Assembly: GCA_009746045.1 (NCBI GenBank)
Contig: RPFO01000165.1
Coordinates: forward strand, 5,630,585 to 5,694,584
Direction: 5' to 3'
Length of the DNA: 64,000 nt
Source of the DNA: Mesostigma viride
Lineage: Eukaryota > Streptophyta > Mesostigmatophyceae > Mesostigmatales > Mesostigmataceae
How positions within the stretch are numbered: the stretch's first letter is position 1; each line of letters begins with the position of its first letter. The position numbers and the translations under genes were made by a program. The notes under the pieces are model-generated. The model worked only from the letters and a program-made list of their open reading frames with translations, had not been told where the DNA came from and did no database searches. Below are positions 10,301 to 21,515 of this stretch, piece by piece.

Positions 10301-13225
10301 GAGGTCGCCCACTTTTCTTTTCCCGCCCACCCTCCCTGCATGTTTTGGGGGAAAGGCTAGCCTTTGATGAGCAATAAGTGTTCCCATGAGCATCGGCGGC
10401 CGGGATGTGCCCTGCCTTTTGTATGTGCTCCACTCATTGCTTTAATAAAGAGTCTGGTTACCCTGGAGTCCACGGTTAATAGAACATTATTAATTATAAT
10501 CAAAACTTATAACATTAGAGGGGTGAGGAGTTCTATAGTCAAAACTTATAACATTAGAGGGGTGAGGAGTATTAATTATAATCAAAACTTATAACATTAG
10601 AGGGGTGAGGAGTTCTTTTTATGCGTGGAAATGAATGGCGTGGATGGTTGAGTGGGGCGAATGTATTGCACGTGAGTGGTGCAAGTGATTGAGTAGCTTT
10701 ACAGGGGGAAGTCAGTAGCGGGGGTGAGGAGTGTTTTTTCATGCGGGGACGTGAGTGGCGGGGGTGAGGAGTTTTTTTTTCATGCGTGGACGAGAGTGGT
10801 GCGGGCAAGGAGTGTTTTTTATGCGTGGAAGTGAGTGGTGGGGGTGAGGAGTGTTTTTTATGCGTCGAAGTGAATGGTGGGGGTGAGGATTGTTTTTTCA
10901 TGCGTGGAAGTGAGTGGCGTGGGTAAGGAGTGTTGTTTCATGCGGGAGCGTGAGTGGCGTGGGTAAGGAGTGTTGTTTCATGCGGGAGCGTGAGTGGCGT
11001 GGGTAAGGAGTGTTTTTTCATGCGGGGAAGCCAGCACGAGCAATACGGCGGAGTCGTGCTGTACAGGGGGAGATGGGTGATGTTTTCAGCAGTCTTGTGA
11101 CTTTCCACACCAAGTGCCATAGCTACGTCGTCTGCGTTCTCTGCCACGTGCCTCGTACTACCCTGCTCTGTTCTTCGGATGCCCTTTTCGGTGCGCTGTC
11201 CCTGCTGCACCGCGCGGTTCTACTTGCCCAATGCTGCACCATGCTTATCCGCTCCCTCCCTGCACTGCTGTTCGTGTCTGTCCTCCCCTCCTCCCCTCAT
11301 CCCCTCATCCCCTCATCCCCTCATCCCCTCATCCCCTCATCCCCTCATCCCCTCATCCCCTCATCCCCTCATCCCCTCATCCCCTCACCCCCTCATCCCC
11401 TCCTCGCCTCCTCCCCTCCTCCCCTCCTCCCCTCCTCCCCTCCTCCCCGCCTCCCCTCCTCCCCTCCTCCCCTCCTCCCCTCCTCCCCTCCTCCCCGCCT
11501 CCCCGCCTCCCCGCCTCCCCGCCTCCCGTCCTCCCCTCCTCCCCCATCCCCACATCCCCTCATCCCCTCATCCCCTCATCCCCTCCTCCCCTCATCCCCT
11601 CATCCCCTCATCCCCTCATCCCCTCATCCCCTCATCCCCTCATCCCCTCATCCCCTCATCCCCTCATCCCCTCATCCCCTCATCCCCTCATCCCCTCATC
11701 CCCTCATCCCCTCATCCCTCATCCCCTCATCCCCTCATCCCCTCATCCCTCATCCCCTCATCCCCTCATCCCTCATCCCCTCATCCCCTCATCCCCTCAT
11801 CCCCTCATCCCCTCATCCCCTCATCCCCTCATCCCCTCATCCCCTCATCCCCTCATCCCCTCATCCCCTCATCCCCTCATCCCCTCATCCCCTCATCCCC
11901 TCATCCCCTCATCCCCTCATCCCCTCATCCCCTCATCCCCTCATCCCCTCATCCCCTCATCCCCTCATCCCCTCATCCCCTCATCCCTCATCTCCCCTCC
12001 TCCCCTCCTCCCCTCCTCCTCCCCTCCTCTCCTCCCCTCCTCCCCTCATCCCCTCATCCCCTCATCCCCTCATCCCCTCATCCCCTCATCCCCTCATCCC
12101 CTCATCCCCTCATCCCCTCATCCCCTCATCCCCTCATCCCCTCATCCCCTCATCCCCTCATCCCCTCATCCCCTCATCCCCTCATCCCCTCATCCCCTCA
12201 TCCCCTCATCCCCTCATCCCCTCATCCCCTCATCCCCAAATACCCAGGATGACCGGTCGCCGGCCACCTGGCTTCAATCACTACGACAGCTTTGCCGCGT
12301 TTGAGCAGGACGTGGTAGACCTGGAGATGACCGAGTACTACGGGCACCTGGCCATGCTGGAGGAGCACGGCCAGCGGCTGCCGCAGGTGGTGGCGACGAT
12401 GAGGGAGCGCGTGTTCGGCCCAAACCACGCCATGGCGGACGCTGATGTCATCCTCACGACGTGCCACCAGGTGAGCTGCGCGCTGATGTCACTGGGGTGG
12501 CTGGCGCATGTGCTTGGTGAGCAGCGGTCCATGGCATGCCGCTAACTGTTTAGGGTTAAGTGTTTAGGGTTTGTAGTTATGAGCTTATCGGCAGGATGAG
12601 GCACCGTGCATCTGTGAGTATTCGATTCGCGCGATTACCTTGCCCCGTCCAGCCACACATTCATTCTTTCTCTCACTTGACAGGTCCTGCGCTATGGACT
12701 TGCGCTATGGAGTTTGGTGTCTATCAGGGTCTGCCTCCGCTCTAGTTGTTGTGCAGACTCATGGCCACACAACGTGGTTAGTTGTTGTGCAGACTCATGG
12801 CCACACAACGTGGGTAGCTTGTGCGGGCCCACATCTGAAGCTGACCCACCGTCATGGTGGTCGAGCAGGCATGCGGGTCATGTCAGCCCCATGACCCGCG
12901 CTCTCATTGCAAGTGGCTGGCCATGGCCTGGGCCATAGTGTGCCCACGTCAGCTATGGCCCTTGTGTATGTCGGCTATGTCCCTATATCCCGGCTATGGC
13001 CCTAGTGTATGTCGGCTATGGCCCTATATCCCGGCTATGGCCCTTGTGTATGTCGGCTATGTCCCTATATCCCGGCTATGTCCCTATATACCGGCCATGG
13101 CCCTTGTGTATGTCGGCTATGTCCCTATATACCGGCTATATCCCTTGTGTATGTCGGCTATGGCCCTTGTGTACACGACCCAGCGGGCCACTGGCCAGGG
13201 TCAAGTGCAGGGTGCAGCGCAGCCC

Positions 13226-13261
<36 letters not shown>

Positions 13262-14491
13262 GTAATGATAATAATATCGGGTGCGCACGAGGCAGCACTT
13301 CGAGTCGCTAGTTTGGCGCGACCGGGGCACGCTGTCAAGCGCATGGTGGACAACATGGGCGTGTGATCGAAGCCACACGCCCTCAGCCCTGGTAATGCTT
13401 TTGACAGCTCGCGCAGGCACAGCTGGCAGGACCCGTGGTGGCGTGCTATCTCCACGCAATGTGAAGCAAAGTCTTCGTCTCTTGGTCTGCGCGTCAGGTG
13501 TTCAGCCACCATGGGTGGGCTGTCGTTGAGGATTTGATCCAAAGTCCTACACCCAGGGCCCCAGTGGCAGCCAGGGGGACTTGTATATCTCCAGGCAGGG
13601 GGACTTGTATATCTCCAGGCAGTTTCGACGCAGGGCCCGCCGGTGGTCCGGCAGTGCGGTTGCCTGCCTGTAGTTTTTTGTTGCACATTGGCTAGTGATT
13701 GTTTTTGGCTTGTTTGCCTTGCGCTTCACTTTTGTTTCCCATCTCATTCCCGTAACTGATCATCGTCAATGAATATATCCTGCAGATTAATAAATTTATT
13801 TATTTATTTATTTATTTGCACGTAACTGCGTCACATGAGCAGAAGTCCTGATACATATTTTGCAGATGTACCTCTGTATCTAGCCAATTTGTACCTCTGT
13901 ATATACATGTACCTCTGTATATAGGCCACATAGGCGATTTGGCTCAGAAAGCTGGTGCAGACGTGCGGCATTTGGTCGCCCCTTTCTGGTGTCCCCTCAC
14001 TTTCTTGGCTTGTGCCGCACGCCAAAAGATCGATGGTGGAATCTTATGTTCTCCCGGCCCCGCTGCTCCCTCATGACCTTCTCCTGCTGTTGCTGTAACG
14101 GCAGGCAAAAGGGCTTGAGTGGGACAACGTTGAAGTCTGCGGCGACCTCATCGAGCTCCACAACATAATTTTCGGGAGTGGCTGCGAACATTTCATGTGT
14201 GCTGCGAGTTTAACTGGCGGCGTGGGTGTACATTTCGATGTGGGCGAGAAGGATGAACTGAACCTGTGGTACGTCGCATGCACACGTGCCAAGAAGAAGC
14301 TCATCCTGCCACCCCGCTGGTGGGCGCTGCAACAGACCATGTTGGCCGTAGACAGGCAGGTGCAGGGGCTGGGGCCAAATGCCCGCCCAGACGATGTGCT
14401 GAAACACGGCCTGTTCGAGAGACTGCGAGCACACGTTGCTCCGATTGCACCATCCATTGGTATGCATGAGCCTGCCGCAAGCCCATTGTGA
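7355..14491 (+). CDS. UvrD/Rep-type superfamily 1A DNA helicase, FBH1-like
   Basis: Five exons join in phase: 7355-8200, 8410-8532, 8811-9820, 12248-12470, 14105-14491 (2,589 bp, 862 aa). All SF1A motifs are visible in order: Q-motif TSEQRQIL (46-53), Walker [11 protein letters not shown] (67-76), motif [13 protein letters not shown] (261-271), motif [16 protein letters not shown] (290-302), motif IV SFRFG (324-328), VIAHTHAAL, motif [12 protein letters not shown] (exon 4/5 join, near 735), and motif [18 protein letters not shown] (785-800). The HQAKGLEWD and ELNL-VA-TRAKK forms fit F-box helicase 1 better than bacterial UvrD; no F-box is seen. FBH1 unwinds DNA 3'-5' and restrains RAD51 recombination. 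A 21-bp coding repeat expands the region after motif IV. Intron 1 (8201-8409) has a weak acceptor and a 12-C run; a read-through Pro/Ser/Tyr-rich insert is an alternative. Nuclear role inferred from family. Confidence 0.85.
9118..9590 (+). repeat. Coding 21-bp minisatellite (VK-x-EGGG heptads) in the helicase
   Basis: About 22 units of seven codons reading VK, then Cys/Ser/Tyr, then EGGG or EGVG. The frame stays open and is shared with helicase sequence on both sides ([13 protein letters not shown] before, [17 protein letters not shown] after). The array is therefore likely translated as a flexible insert of roughly 155 residues. Units at the ends are more diverged than central ones. Confidence 0.85.
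10490..10612. repeat. Three-copy ATAATCAAAACTTATAACATT repeat
   Basis: Three copies of a roughly 40-bp unit containing CAAAACTTATAACATTAG and AGGGGTGAGGAG, inside helicase intron 3. Confidence 0.8.
10617..11030. repeat. Approximately 44-bp minisatellite, about nine copies
   Basis: Units of the form TTTTTTCATGCGTGGA, then GTGAGTGGCG, then GGGTGAGGAGTG; copy-to-copy divergence is moderate. Each unit contains a donor-like GTGAGTGG. It lies in helicase intron 3. Confidence 0.85.
11284..12238 (+). repeat. (CCCCTCAT)n polypyrimidine satellite before the exon-4 acceptor
   Basis: About 955 bp of CCCCTCAT octamers, with a CTCC-rich block at about 11400-11545 and another near 12000. It ends nine bases before the acceptor AG (12246-12247). 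There is no AG on the sense strand from about 11123 until that acceptor. All three forward frames are open, so Pro/Ser/His-rich ORFs over it are artefacts. Confidence 0.95.
12745..13278. repeat. Cluster of short tandem repeats in helicase intron 4
   Basis: Contains a two-copy TAGTTGTTGTGCAGACTCATGG-type unit (12743-12812), about ten copies of a GTCGGCTATG/CCCTATATCCCGG family (12945-13172), and (AAT)n at 13229-13262. Intron 4 runs 12471-14104; the remainder (13280-13790) is unassigned. Confidence 0.75.
13797..13862 (-). mobile_element. LINE family C 3' tail fragment
   Basis: A (TTTA)n tail is followed by CACGTAACTGCGTCACATG, a mutated version of the palindrome at 24464-24482, then GAGCAGAAGTCC, as at the 24437 copy (GAGCATAAGTCC). 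Only the extreme 3' end of the element is present, inside helicase intron 4. Confidence 0.6.
13866..13925. repeat. GTACCTCTGTAT short tandem repeat
   Basis: Three copies of GTACCTCTGTAT with variable spacers, downstream of the LINE tail in helicase intron 4. Confidence 0.7.
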
Positions 14492-14959
14492 CATCAGCCT
14501 GGGCTGTAGCGAGCAGGCAGACACATCCCGGGGCCCCAGAATGGGGTCTGGGTCTGCCCAGCCTTACCCGAGTTGGTACCTCCTCACCTTGGGCCGAACC
14601 CAAGTGAAGGGCCGGCTGGGCCATGCACACTCGTCTTGGCCTCAATGTCCCGCTATCAGCTTAATTTGGACATGGGGAGAATCAGCCTCTTTGTTGTATG
14701 GAACAGCGGCGAGGCGGTATATGGTCGCGAGTCGTGAATTCTCACAGCGGCACAACCTCCCCATAAGGCACAAAACTGTACATGACTGATCATTCAGTTT
14801 TTCAGGAACGCGTCATCCGCACAAATCAGGGTAAGACATTTACATACCTTGGTTAGCTTTTCCGCAGCCAGGTCGATTTTTCCTCACTTGGACAGCCCGA
14901 TGGCCACTTTTCATATAATTCCCACCATTAATAAAAAGTGACAAAGTCCAGTGAGGGAC

Positions 14960-15835
14960 GTTGAAAGTGGCAGTTGACAGCAGCCAGCCCGCTATCCAGC
15001 AAGAATGCCGCAAACAAGGTGTTGTTGTCGTTCAGTGTTGTCGTTGGCGACCGTGTCGTCAGGGGCGAAGCGGCTCCACGGCCGACGATGTCCATCAACA
15101 CCCGCATTGGCCAGGCCTAGCTGGGCGGCCGCCCGCCGCCTCGACAGGTCATGTCGCTACCTGACACTTGAGCGGCGCAAACGGATTCTGTTCAAGGCCC
15201 TTAATTGTCCTCAGCATCCTTCTTTACAGCTGCGAGGCGTGGACCCTGGACCAGGCGCTGAGCATGAGCAGCTTGACAGCACTGTCACTCGAATGCGCGC
15301 CGACACATCCTCGGCGTCCTCTACCAAGAGCGCCGCACCCGGGCCGAGCTCTACTGCGAGCTCCCTCTTGTCACCCATACCATCCGACACTGCCGCCTCC
15401 TCTTTGACGGCCATCTTGCCCGCACAGACCGGGTGAATACCGATGTGGGCCCTGCGGGCGGGCTTAGGACTGGCCAACCAGGTAGACACCTCCTCCTATG
15501 GCAGGGCCCCCTTGTCTCGTCGAAACCCACTGACAAACTTGCGCGCGCCCCGCACCGCGACGCGGCGCGACCCGGACCTATGTGACACAATTGCTTGATG
15601 ATGCAGGGCTCTGGGATTATCTGTACTCCGCCCGCATGATAGACAAGGAGAAACGGGCTGCCGTATGCGATAAGCACCTTCCTGAGGGGCATGCTCCTGT
15701 TTTCTCCCCACGGGCCCCGCGGCCCATGCATCAATTGCTAGAATGCAGGGTAGAAGTCCGTAGGTGGAGTTTATTGCCCCTGAGGATAGCCGCTTCACTG
15801 CCGCCTCGTTTTGCGGGATAGCGGGGTAGCAGGAT
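14960..15835 (+). mobile_element. LINE ORF2 C-terminal remnant, plus strand
   Basis: In alternating forward frames one reads YLTLERRKRILFKA, then LIVLSILLYSCEAWTLD, then a tail resembling H..RTDRVNTDVG and MTQLLDDAGLWDYLYS. This matches the RT thumb and C-terminal domain order of the other LINE copies. Several frameshifts. It ends at the (TTAA)n array at 15839. Bases 14492-14960 between the helicase and this element show nothing recognisable. Confidence 0.6.
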
Positions 15836-15838
15836 GGT

Positions 15839-15945
15839 TAATTTTAATAATTAATTAATTAATTAATTAATTAATTAATTAATTAATTAATTAATTAATT
15901 AATTAATTAATTAATTAATTAATTAACCAATTAGTTAATTAATTA
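15839..15945. repeat. (TTAA)n microsatellite between LINE tails
   Basis: About 100 bp of TTAA repeats. A plus-strand LINE ends on its left and a minus-strand family B 3' end abuts it on the right, so it is probably two simple-sequence tails meeting tail to tail. Confidence 0.9.
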
Positions 15946-16165
15946 AGCTCGTGCTCCCGTTGGGGAGTCATGCACGGAGCACCGAAGTGCTTTTAATCCC
16001 TGTGTGTGCACAACAGGAGAAAGGGCAGAGACCCCCAGTCTCCTTCATGCCAAAGGCATGCCACAGCTGCATTCGGGCACGTTAGCTAAACGGACACGCT
16101 AAGGATCCGGCAATCTGTGGGTGCAATAAGACCCATGTGAGCATGGCATAACAAGGAGCATGGGC
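15946..16165 (-). mobile_element. LINE family B 3' end, copy 1
   Basis: Begins CTCGTGCTCCCGTTGGGGAG next to the TTAA tail and continues about 200 bp nearly identically to 19507-19735. On the minus strand it holds hairpins AGCAC-TTCG-GTGCT and CTCCC-CAAC-GGGAG just before the tail. The LINE at 22790-24260 ends with the same sequence. Confidence 0.65.
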
Positions 16166-16179
16166 GAGTAAACGAGCAG

Positions 16180-17720
16180 GATGGTTGCTGTCAACCGGCC
16201 ACTTCCAACGACCTCACATGGCTTGGTCACTTTTTGGGCCCGGCCCTAACAACGTACCGTCAGGCCTGTCTGGACTACGTGGCGGTACGGCAGCCCCTGG
16301 AGGTGCACTTAGGTTCTGGATACCAGAGCGTTTGACCCACCCACGGTGTGCTCTGAACACCGTTTGGTGCGCGCGACCATTCGGCTCCGGCTCGAGGCCC
16401 GCCAAGCACCGCGCCCCAGTGGTCCGTCCTGACTGGACTGCGCTACGCCCGGTCCGCGGAGCCCCTGAGGACTGGACGGATGGGCGCCGACCACCGGCGA
16501 GCGGAACCGGTGCCAGGGCAGGCGTACCTGGCGGCCCTGGGGGCCCAGGCGGACAACGACGCGCTGGCCCAGGGTGCTCCCAAGGCTGCCATTTTTGCGG
16601 GCTTAAATTGCGGCCCGCGCCCCGTTGCTGGCGGCCCGGCACCTGCCGGCCATGCCCCGCCGCCGACCCGGCCCGCTCTACCGACAGGACCCGAAGGTCC
16701 TGGCCGCCCGGCGCACCGGCACCGCCTCATCAAGAGTAACCGGGATCCGCTGCTGAAACCGGTGCTCAAGGCCGCCCTTGTGGAGGCATACACACATGCT
16801 CAGGACGCAGAGGCGGCCCAGTGCATCGCAGATGCCGAGGCCTGCCAATTAAGCTCGCAACCAGGGCAAGGAAATGTGGTACCACCTCGACCGGCTAGGC
16901 GGCAGACGGCAGCGCACCCCGGAGGAGCACACGTGGAAAGGCGCGGCGCCAGTCAGCCTTGACCACTGGTTGGCCCACAATGTTTCCTTGACAAGTGGGG
17001 CCCACGCCTCCCCCCTGCCGCTTCACCCCGAGACCGCCCCCCGTCTCGGTGTTGCTGGCCCCCCCCCCGCCGCCTGCGGAGCCCTCCTGGGCCGCGTCCC
17101 CGCCTAGAAGGAGGGCTGCCTTGCCACCAACGACGCCGTCCTCCACCCCTCGAATTAGACGGCGCCCTTGCTCGCCTGCGGTACGACGCGGCGCCGGTCG
17201 GTGCCGCGGCCACCTTTCAGCCAAGCTGCTGAAGATCCCTGACCTGGCGGTGCGGGAGCTTCTGCTGCAGCGTTCTGCAACCGTGTTCTGCTCTCTGATG
17301 ATGAGCCTCCGCCTGCTGAGTGGCAGACGCTAATCCGAGTCATGCTGTACAAGAAGGGTTCTGCTGCTGACCCCGGTATTAATAACTATATCGGGGTCGG
17401 TCTGCCTCCAGAGCGACGCGCTGAAGGTCTTCATGCGCATGATGCTGCACAGGCTAGCTCCGCGCTGCGCTGCATGGACCGACCCACACCTCAGTGGGTG
17501 ACTCTCAGATGGGTTTCCGGATCGTGGCCGTAACACTGTCATGGCTGTATTTGTCGCGCGCCGGCTGGTGGAGGAGATGCGTCGCAATGGCCCTGATGGT
17601 TTTCGGCTGTGTCGCGTCAGACTGCGTGCCACAATCTCCGGCGCCACCATGGCGGCTGGCCACTCATCTTAATTTGGTAAAACCCAAAGGAGCTGAGCTG
17701 ACGTGCCTGCCTTAACTGCA
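16180..17720 (+). mobile_element. LINE ORF2 remnant: endonuclease end, linker and RT start
   Basis: Shifting forward frames give PQWSVLTGLRYARS (after the endonuclease), then LKPVLKAALVEAYTHAQDAE, a Pro-rich linker, then EWQTLIRVMLYKKGSAAD and INNYIGV, matching the start of LINE RT domains. Many frameshifts and stops. Probably continuous with the RT core at 18786-19490, separated by 1 kb of unrelated sequence. Confidence 0.55.
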
Positions 17721-18785
17721 TGCCCTGTGGGGTGGGCGAGGACCTGTCCCATGATTCGATATTGAGAAAGTTAATACAATTACAACACGTTGATGGTCTC
17801 AATATCGATGCACTCCATGCTCACGAGCCCGCAGTTAGGCAGCGCTCCATGACATGCTACCGGCCTTGCTCCCAAGGAAAGGGAGAAACACGAAGGCCAC
17901 TAACGAGAAACTCGAAGAGACTACACGCTGCGTGAGAGTCCTCTTCGACTATGAACCAAACCATTCCTCATGCCACACGCATGACACACGCCACACTTGT
18001 CAGTCCAGCCAGGAATGCCAAAACTATCTTGCTGCCTGAACCATGCAAATAGATACCGCATTCCAGTTGCCGTCCTGGCTTTCTACCACACATGCCAACA
18101 AAAGCAGGAAGGCATCCCGACAAATCTAAATTGCTACCCTGTTGCCGATCTCATCTCCTAGAGGCTCCGGCATTTCTGTCCCTGGGAATGTCCGGCATTG
18201 AGTCACGTCCACCAAGGTCGAAGCATAATATCCTTCAGACAATCTGCACGCTCACACCTTGCGTGTGAGTGGCCCATGCAGCAGCAAAAAACATTGCTTC
18301 TAATCTTTCCTTTCTAGAAGAAATCCCTTTGTAGGGCTGCCAGCGATTTCGCATTCATTCCAGCGATCTGGCTCCGCACCGCAAATTGTCCTTTTCCATT
18401 TTCTGTCCAGTCCTCATAATTAACGTTGACCCGCTATTCTACACCACAAAGACACCTGGCCTGTCAATAGCCTCGGCGCTGTTGAAGTCCAGCAGTCCAG
18501 CTCCAGCTCCAGCTCCAGCTGTCCACTAACTCGCGTATGATCCTCTCGACGCTGCGCACTTGTGCTGCCGTCCGCTCAAGTCAGTGCTGCGCGCCCAGCT
18601 GTGCCTGGCCCGGCGCGCGTGCACGTACACTTTCGTTCGCTCTTATGCTGCAAGTGCTAGTGTCCCCCCCCCGGTCACTAGCCTTTGTCGAAAATGCGTA
18701 GAAAACGAATTCCTTGCGCACGTCACCGGTCTTGTGCATAGTGGGCGCCCGGATGACATAGCTCGCGTCCATGACAGCTGGTCTT
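17721..18785. other. Unassigned sequence between LINE blocks
   Basis: No coding region recognised on either strand. It contains a short (AGCTCC)n run at about 18497-18522. It may be an insertion that split the flanking LINE or the junction of two copies. Confidence 0.4.
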
Positions 18786-19490
18786 CATATTTTTTGTTTA
18801 CTACATCAAGACTTTCGACATGGTCCTCTGGGAGGCTCTTTGGGCCATCCTAGCTCTGGATCGTGTGCCACCAGCATTTATTGCTGCCATTTGCCGGCTA
18901 TGTGAGGGTTCACAGGCAGTAGTGCGGACTGCGGGAGGCACCAGCCCACCATTCCCCCTTCACCACGGGGTCACTGGGGCATTAGGTTGTGTCCACCTGT
19001 CCCCATATCTGTTCATTATTATCGATCGTGGATCACGTCATGCACCAGCTATCACGTGCGCGCTTTACCGCTCGCACGCCGGGGTTCGAGCTTGGCTTGA
19101 ACATCCTTAACGATCTTGAAAAGCCTGGCAGCGGTGGCCCTAGCGGCTAGCTGCAGTAATATGTATGTACCGCCTGTCCGACCTGATTTATGCGGCCGGA
19201 TGATACCACCCTCATGCATCGAGTGCCCCGAGCAGATTCATGATTCAGCCCCTGGCAGTGGTCTGTCTGGGCTTGGAGGCACGAGCGGTGGGGTTGGAGA
19301 TTAGTGTCAAAACTGAGGCGATGGTGATTGGGGCTATACCAGTAGCCCGCCAAATTAAGGCCACGGCTGCTAGACGGGACGGAGGTCCCGTTCAGTGATC
19401 ACTTCAAACTGGCAGCAGTGGGGATCGATCGAGCATGCTCCCCGACACCGCCGCCGACGATGTGGACACCTGCATCGGTCTGGCCTGCAT
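18786..19490 (+). mobile_element. LINE reverse transcriptase core remnant
   Basis: Forward frames give DYIKTFDMVLWEALWAIL, VPPAFIAAICRLCEGSQ, SPPFPLHHGV, then LSPYLFIIIDR and a frameshifted DLIYAADDTTLMH. These correspond to RT motifs including the catalytic ADD block. Decayed by stops. Followed by a TTAATTAA tail and a family B 3' end in the opposite orientation. Confidence 0.65.
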
Positions 19491-19735
19491 TAATTAATTA
19501 ATTAATTAAACTCGTGCTCCCGTTGGGGAGTCACGGAGCACCGAAGTGCTTTTATTCCCTGTGTGTGCACTACAGGAGAAAGGGCAGAGACCCCCAGTCT
19601 CCTTCATGCCAAAGGCATGCCACAGCTGCAATCGGGCGCGGCTAGCTAAAAGGACAGGCTAACGATCCGGCAAACTGTGGGTGCAATAAGACCCATGTGA
19701 GCATATCATAGCAAGGAGCGTGGGCAAGTAATCTG
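19491..19735 (-). mobile_element. LINE family B 3' end, copy 2
   Basis: TTAATTAATTAATTAAA tail, then CTCGTGCTCCCGTTGGGGAG and about 210 bp shared with 15946-16165. Only the 3' terminal part is present. Confidence 0.65.
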
Positions 19736-19911
19736 AACATAGCCAGGGCGTAGCATGGCTGTACTAGGACTACTGGCTAAGGCTATGGCTGGTTGTGTAC
19801 CGTGCGTTGGCGGCACGTGACTAGGTGTGTTGGCACAGCTAGGCAACATTCTAGGCATGGCTGCCTTAGCGGCAGTGACGCCAATGGTTACAAGCTAGGG
19901 CTATTGCTACT

Positions 19912-20669
19912 CTAGCCCGCTGGGGGCGTCCACATCTTGTGGTTGATCATCAGGTCCCCGCCCCTCCAGTACACCTTGGGCTTCTGGGGGTCCTGCTTAT
20001 GGCGGAGGTATTCCGGCCACAGGTCGCGTCGCTGCTGTTGCTGAGCGGGGGTGAGGTCGTCATCCAGCGTCCAGGTGAGGTCGTGCAACCGCTTGCGACG
20101 AGAGAGGAACCGCTGCTTATCCTCAGGGGAGGGGAAGGTGAGTAGGACTGGTGGGGGAGCCGCCTTGTCCCGTGAGTGGGGAAGGCGGTGGCACCCACGC
20201 AGTTCTACCTCACCTACCAGGCCCATGAGGGTAAGAAGCTGGTTCTTGAGCTCGTCAGCAAGAGAGGTGGACGTCTCACCTGGCTTCTGGGGGAAGCGAC
20301 GTAGCACCACTCGGCACTCGCGGCGAGCGCGGTCCGTGACCTCCCGTTGCTGGGCCTGGCGGTGGTCCTCCAGCTCCTAGAGCTTTGTGGCGATGGCGTC
20401 GGTGGTGGAGGCGGTCGCTGACCGCAGCAGGTCCGCGTAGGAGAGCGGCGGGAGGTCGCCAGCGTCCTGCCGGGGTGGCTGGGATATGCAATGGTGGCCG
20501 TCTGCTCCGCTATCTTGGGGATCTGTGTGGCCAGGGCCTCGGTGTGGGCGGTGATGGCCTCAAGCTTCTTCAGGAGCACGCCACACTTGCCCTCCACCTG
20601 GTTATTAAGGCGAGAGACAAGTGCAGCATGCGTTTCCGAAGCCTGCGCCGCGGTGTGTAGCGCCTGCAT
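19912..20669 (-). pseudogene. LINE ORF1 (coiled coil plus RNA-binding-like domain), frameshifted
   Basis: On the minus strand an N-terminal heptad-rich stretch (LVSRLNNQVEGKCGVLLKKL, TEALATQIPKIAEQTATIA) is followed, after a frameshift near 20380, by a domain with PPPVLLTFPSPEDKQRFLSR and DDDLTPAQQQQRRDLW ending at a stop near 19912. Coiled coil then RNA-binding domain is the usual ORF1p layout of L1-type LINEs. A similar fragment lies at 1375-1672. Confidence 0.6.
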
Positions 20670-21515
20670 GGGCCAGGCTCCGCTCGCCCAACACGTACCT
20701 ATACTGGCACTTGAAGGACCTCAGTGGGCGAGGACCGCAAGCCGGAGTGCTCTTCAAGATCCTGGTCCTCACGGTGCTAACCTATTACCTATGGCGCCGA
20801 GGCATAGACGCTCACGGACAAGATCATTGGCCACTCGGCTGGACAGCACGTTTTACAGGATGCTCCGACAGGTCCTGAATGTAGGGTTTCCCACAAATAG
20901 GGCCTTAGAGTCTTTGTATAACGGTATGCCTCGAATTACGGACGAGACTCGGCAGCGTAGAATCAATAGCATTCGCGGGACATCTTGCTCGCACCAGTCA
21001 GGTAGACACCACCATTGGCCTCTGGCCGGCCCCCAGCGGCTTGACCATGCAGCCAGCCAGGGCGCGGCATTTCCTGACCTGGCCTGGCCCCTGGCACTAA
21101 GGACATTCCCAGAAAGGGTTGGTAAACCTGCGCCGTGCATGAACTATACTACACAGCAGTTGCCGGCCGACCTAGTGCGGCAGCCCACTCTTGGTCCCAG
21201 CCAGTTTGAACACCGTATTTCCTCCCTCTCTCTTGCTTGGACTGCTACTATGCAGAACAAGAAGAGGTGGTGAGACCATGTTCCCCCTGGCCCACACTCC
21301 AGCCCCTGCGGGCAATTAGCCCCCCCCCCCCCCAGGAGGAAGGGGCACTTTGCTGAGTATAGAGCAGTTAGGGGTTTCTAGATTAGCTTAGAGTTATTTA
21401 GGGTAGTTAGTTTTTGCGGCTTTGCTCACCTCCATCCATCAAGCATGCGAGGGAGTACGTCAGGCTACATGATCTCCCCACGGAGTATATCATGTTATAA
21501 TTTAATTTAATTCAA
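20670..21515 (+). mobile_element. 5'-truncated LINE family A, plus strand
   Basis: A forward frame reads ATRLDSTFYRMLRQVLNVGF, GMPRITDETRQRRIN and later ISSLSLAWTATMQNKKRW, then a stop and a 3' UTR with a C-rich tract. It ends in ACATGATCTCCCCACGGAG and a (TTTAA)n tail at about 21490-21515. It matches the minus-strand copy at 1674-2525. It abuts the ORF1 remnant head to head at about 20660. Confidence 0.65.

Larger units (their letters stand above)
9821..12247 (+). other. Helicase intron 3, repeat-filled
   Basis: Donor GTGAGT at 9821, acceptor CCCAG ending at 12247; the split codon AA|G restores Lys. Contents: unique AT-rich sequence to about 10480, three units of an approximately 40-bp repeat (10490-10612), about nine copies of a roughly 44-bp repeat (10617-11030), then the (CCCCTCAT)n array. 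No gene is evident inside. Confidence 0.75.

Noticed and set aside
11010-12545. 511-codon Pro/Ser/His ORF
   Set aside because: It runs through the (CCCCTCAT)n intron array. Only its end (12248-12470) is an exon, supported by the phase with exon 3.
13229-13278. Poly-Ile/Asn/Tyr ORFs
   Set aside because: Translations of (AAT)n in a helicase intron.
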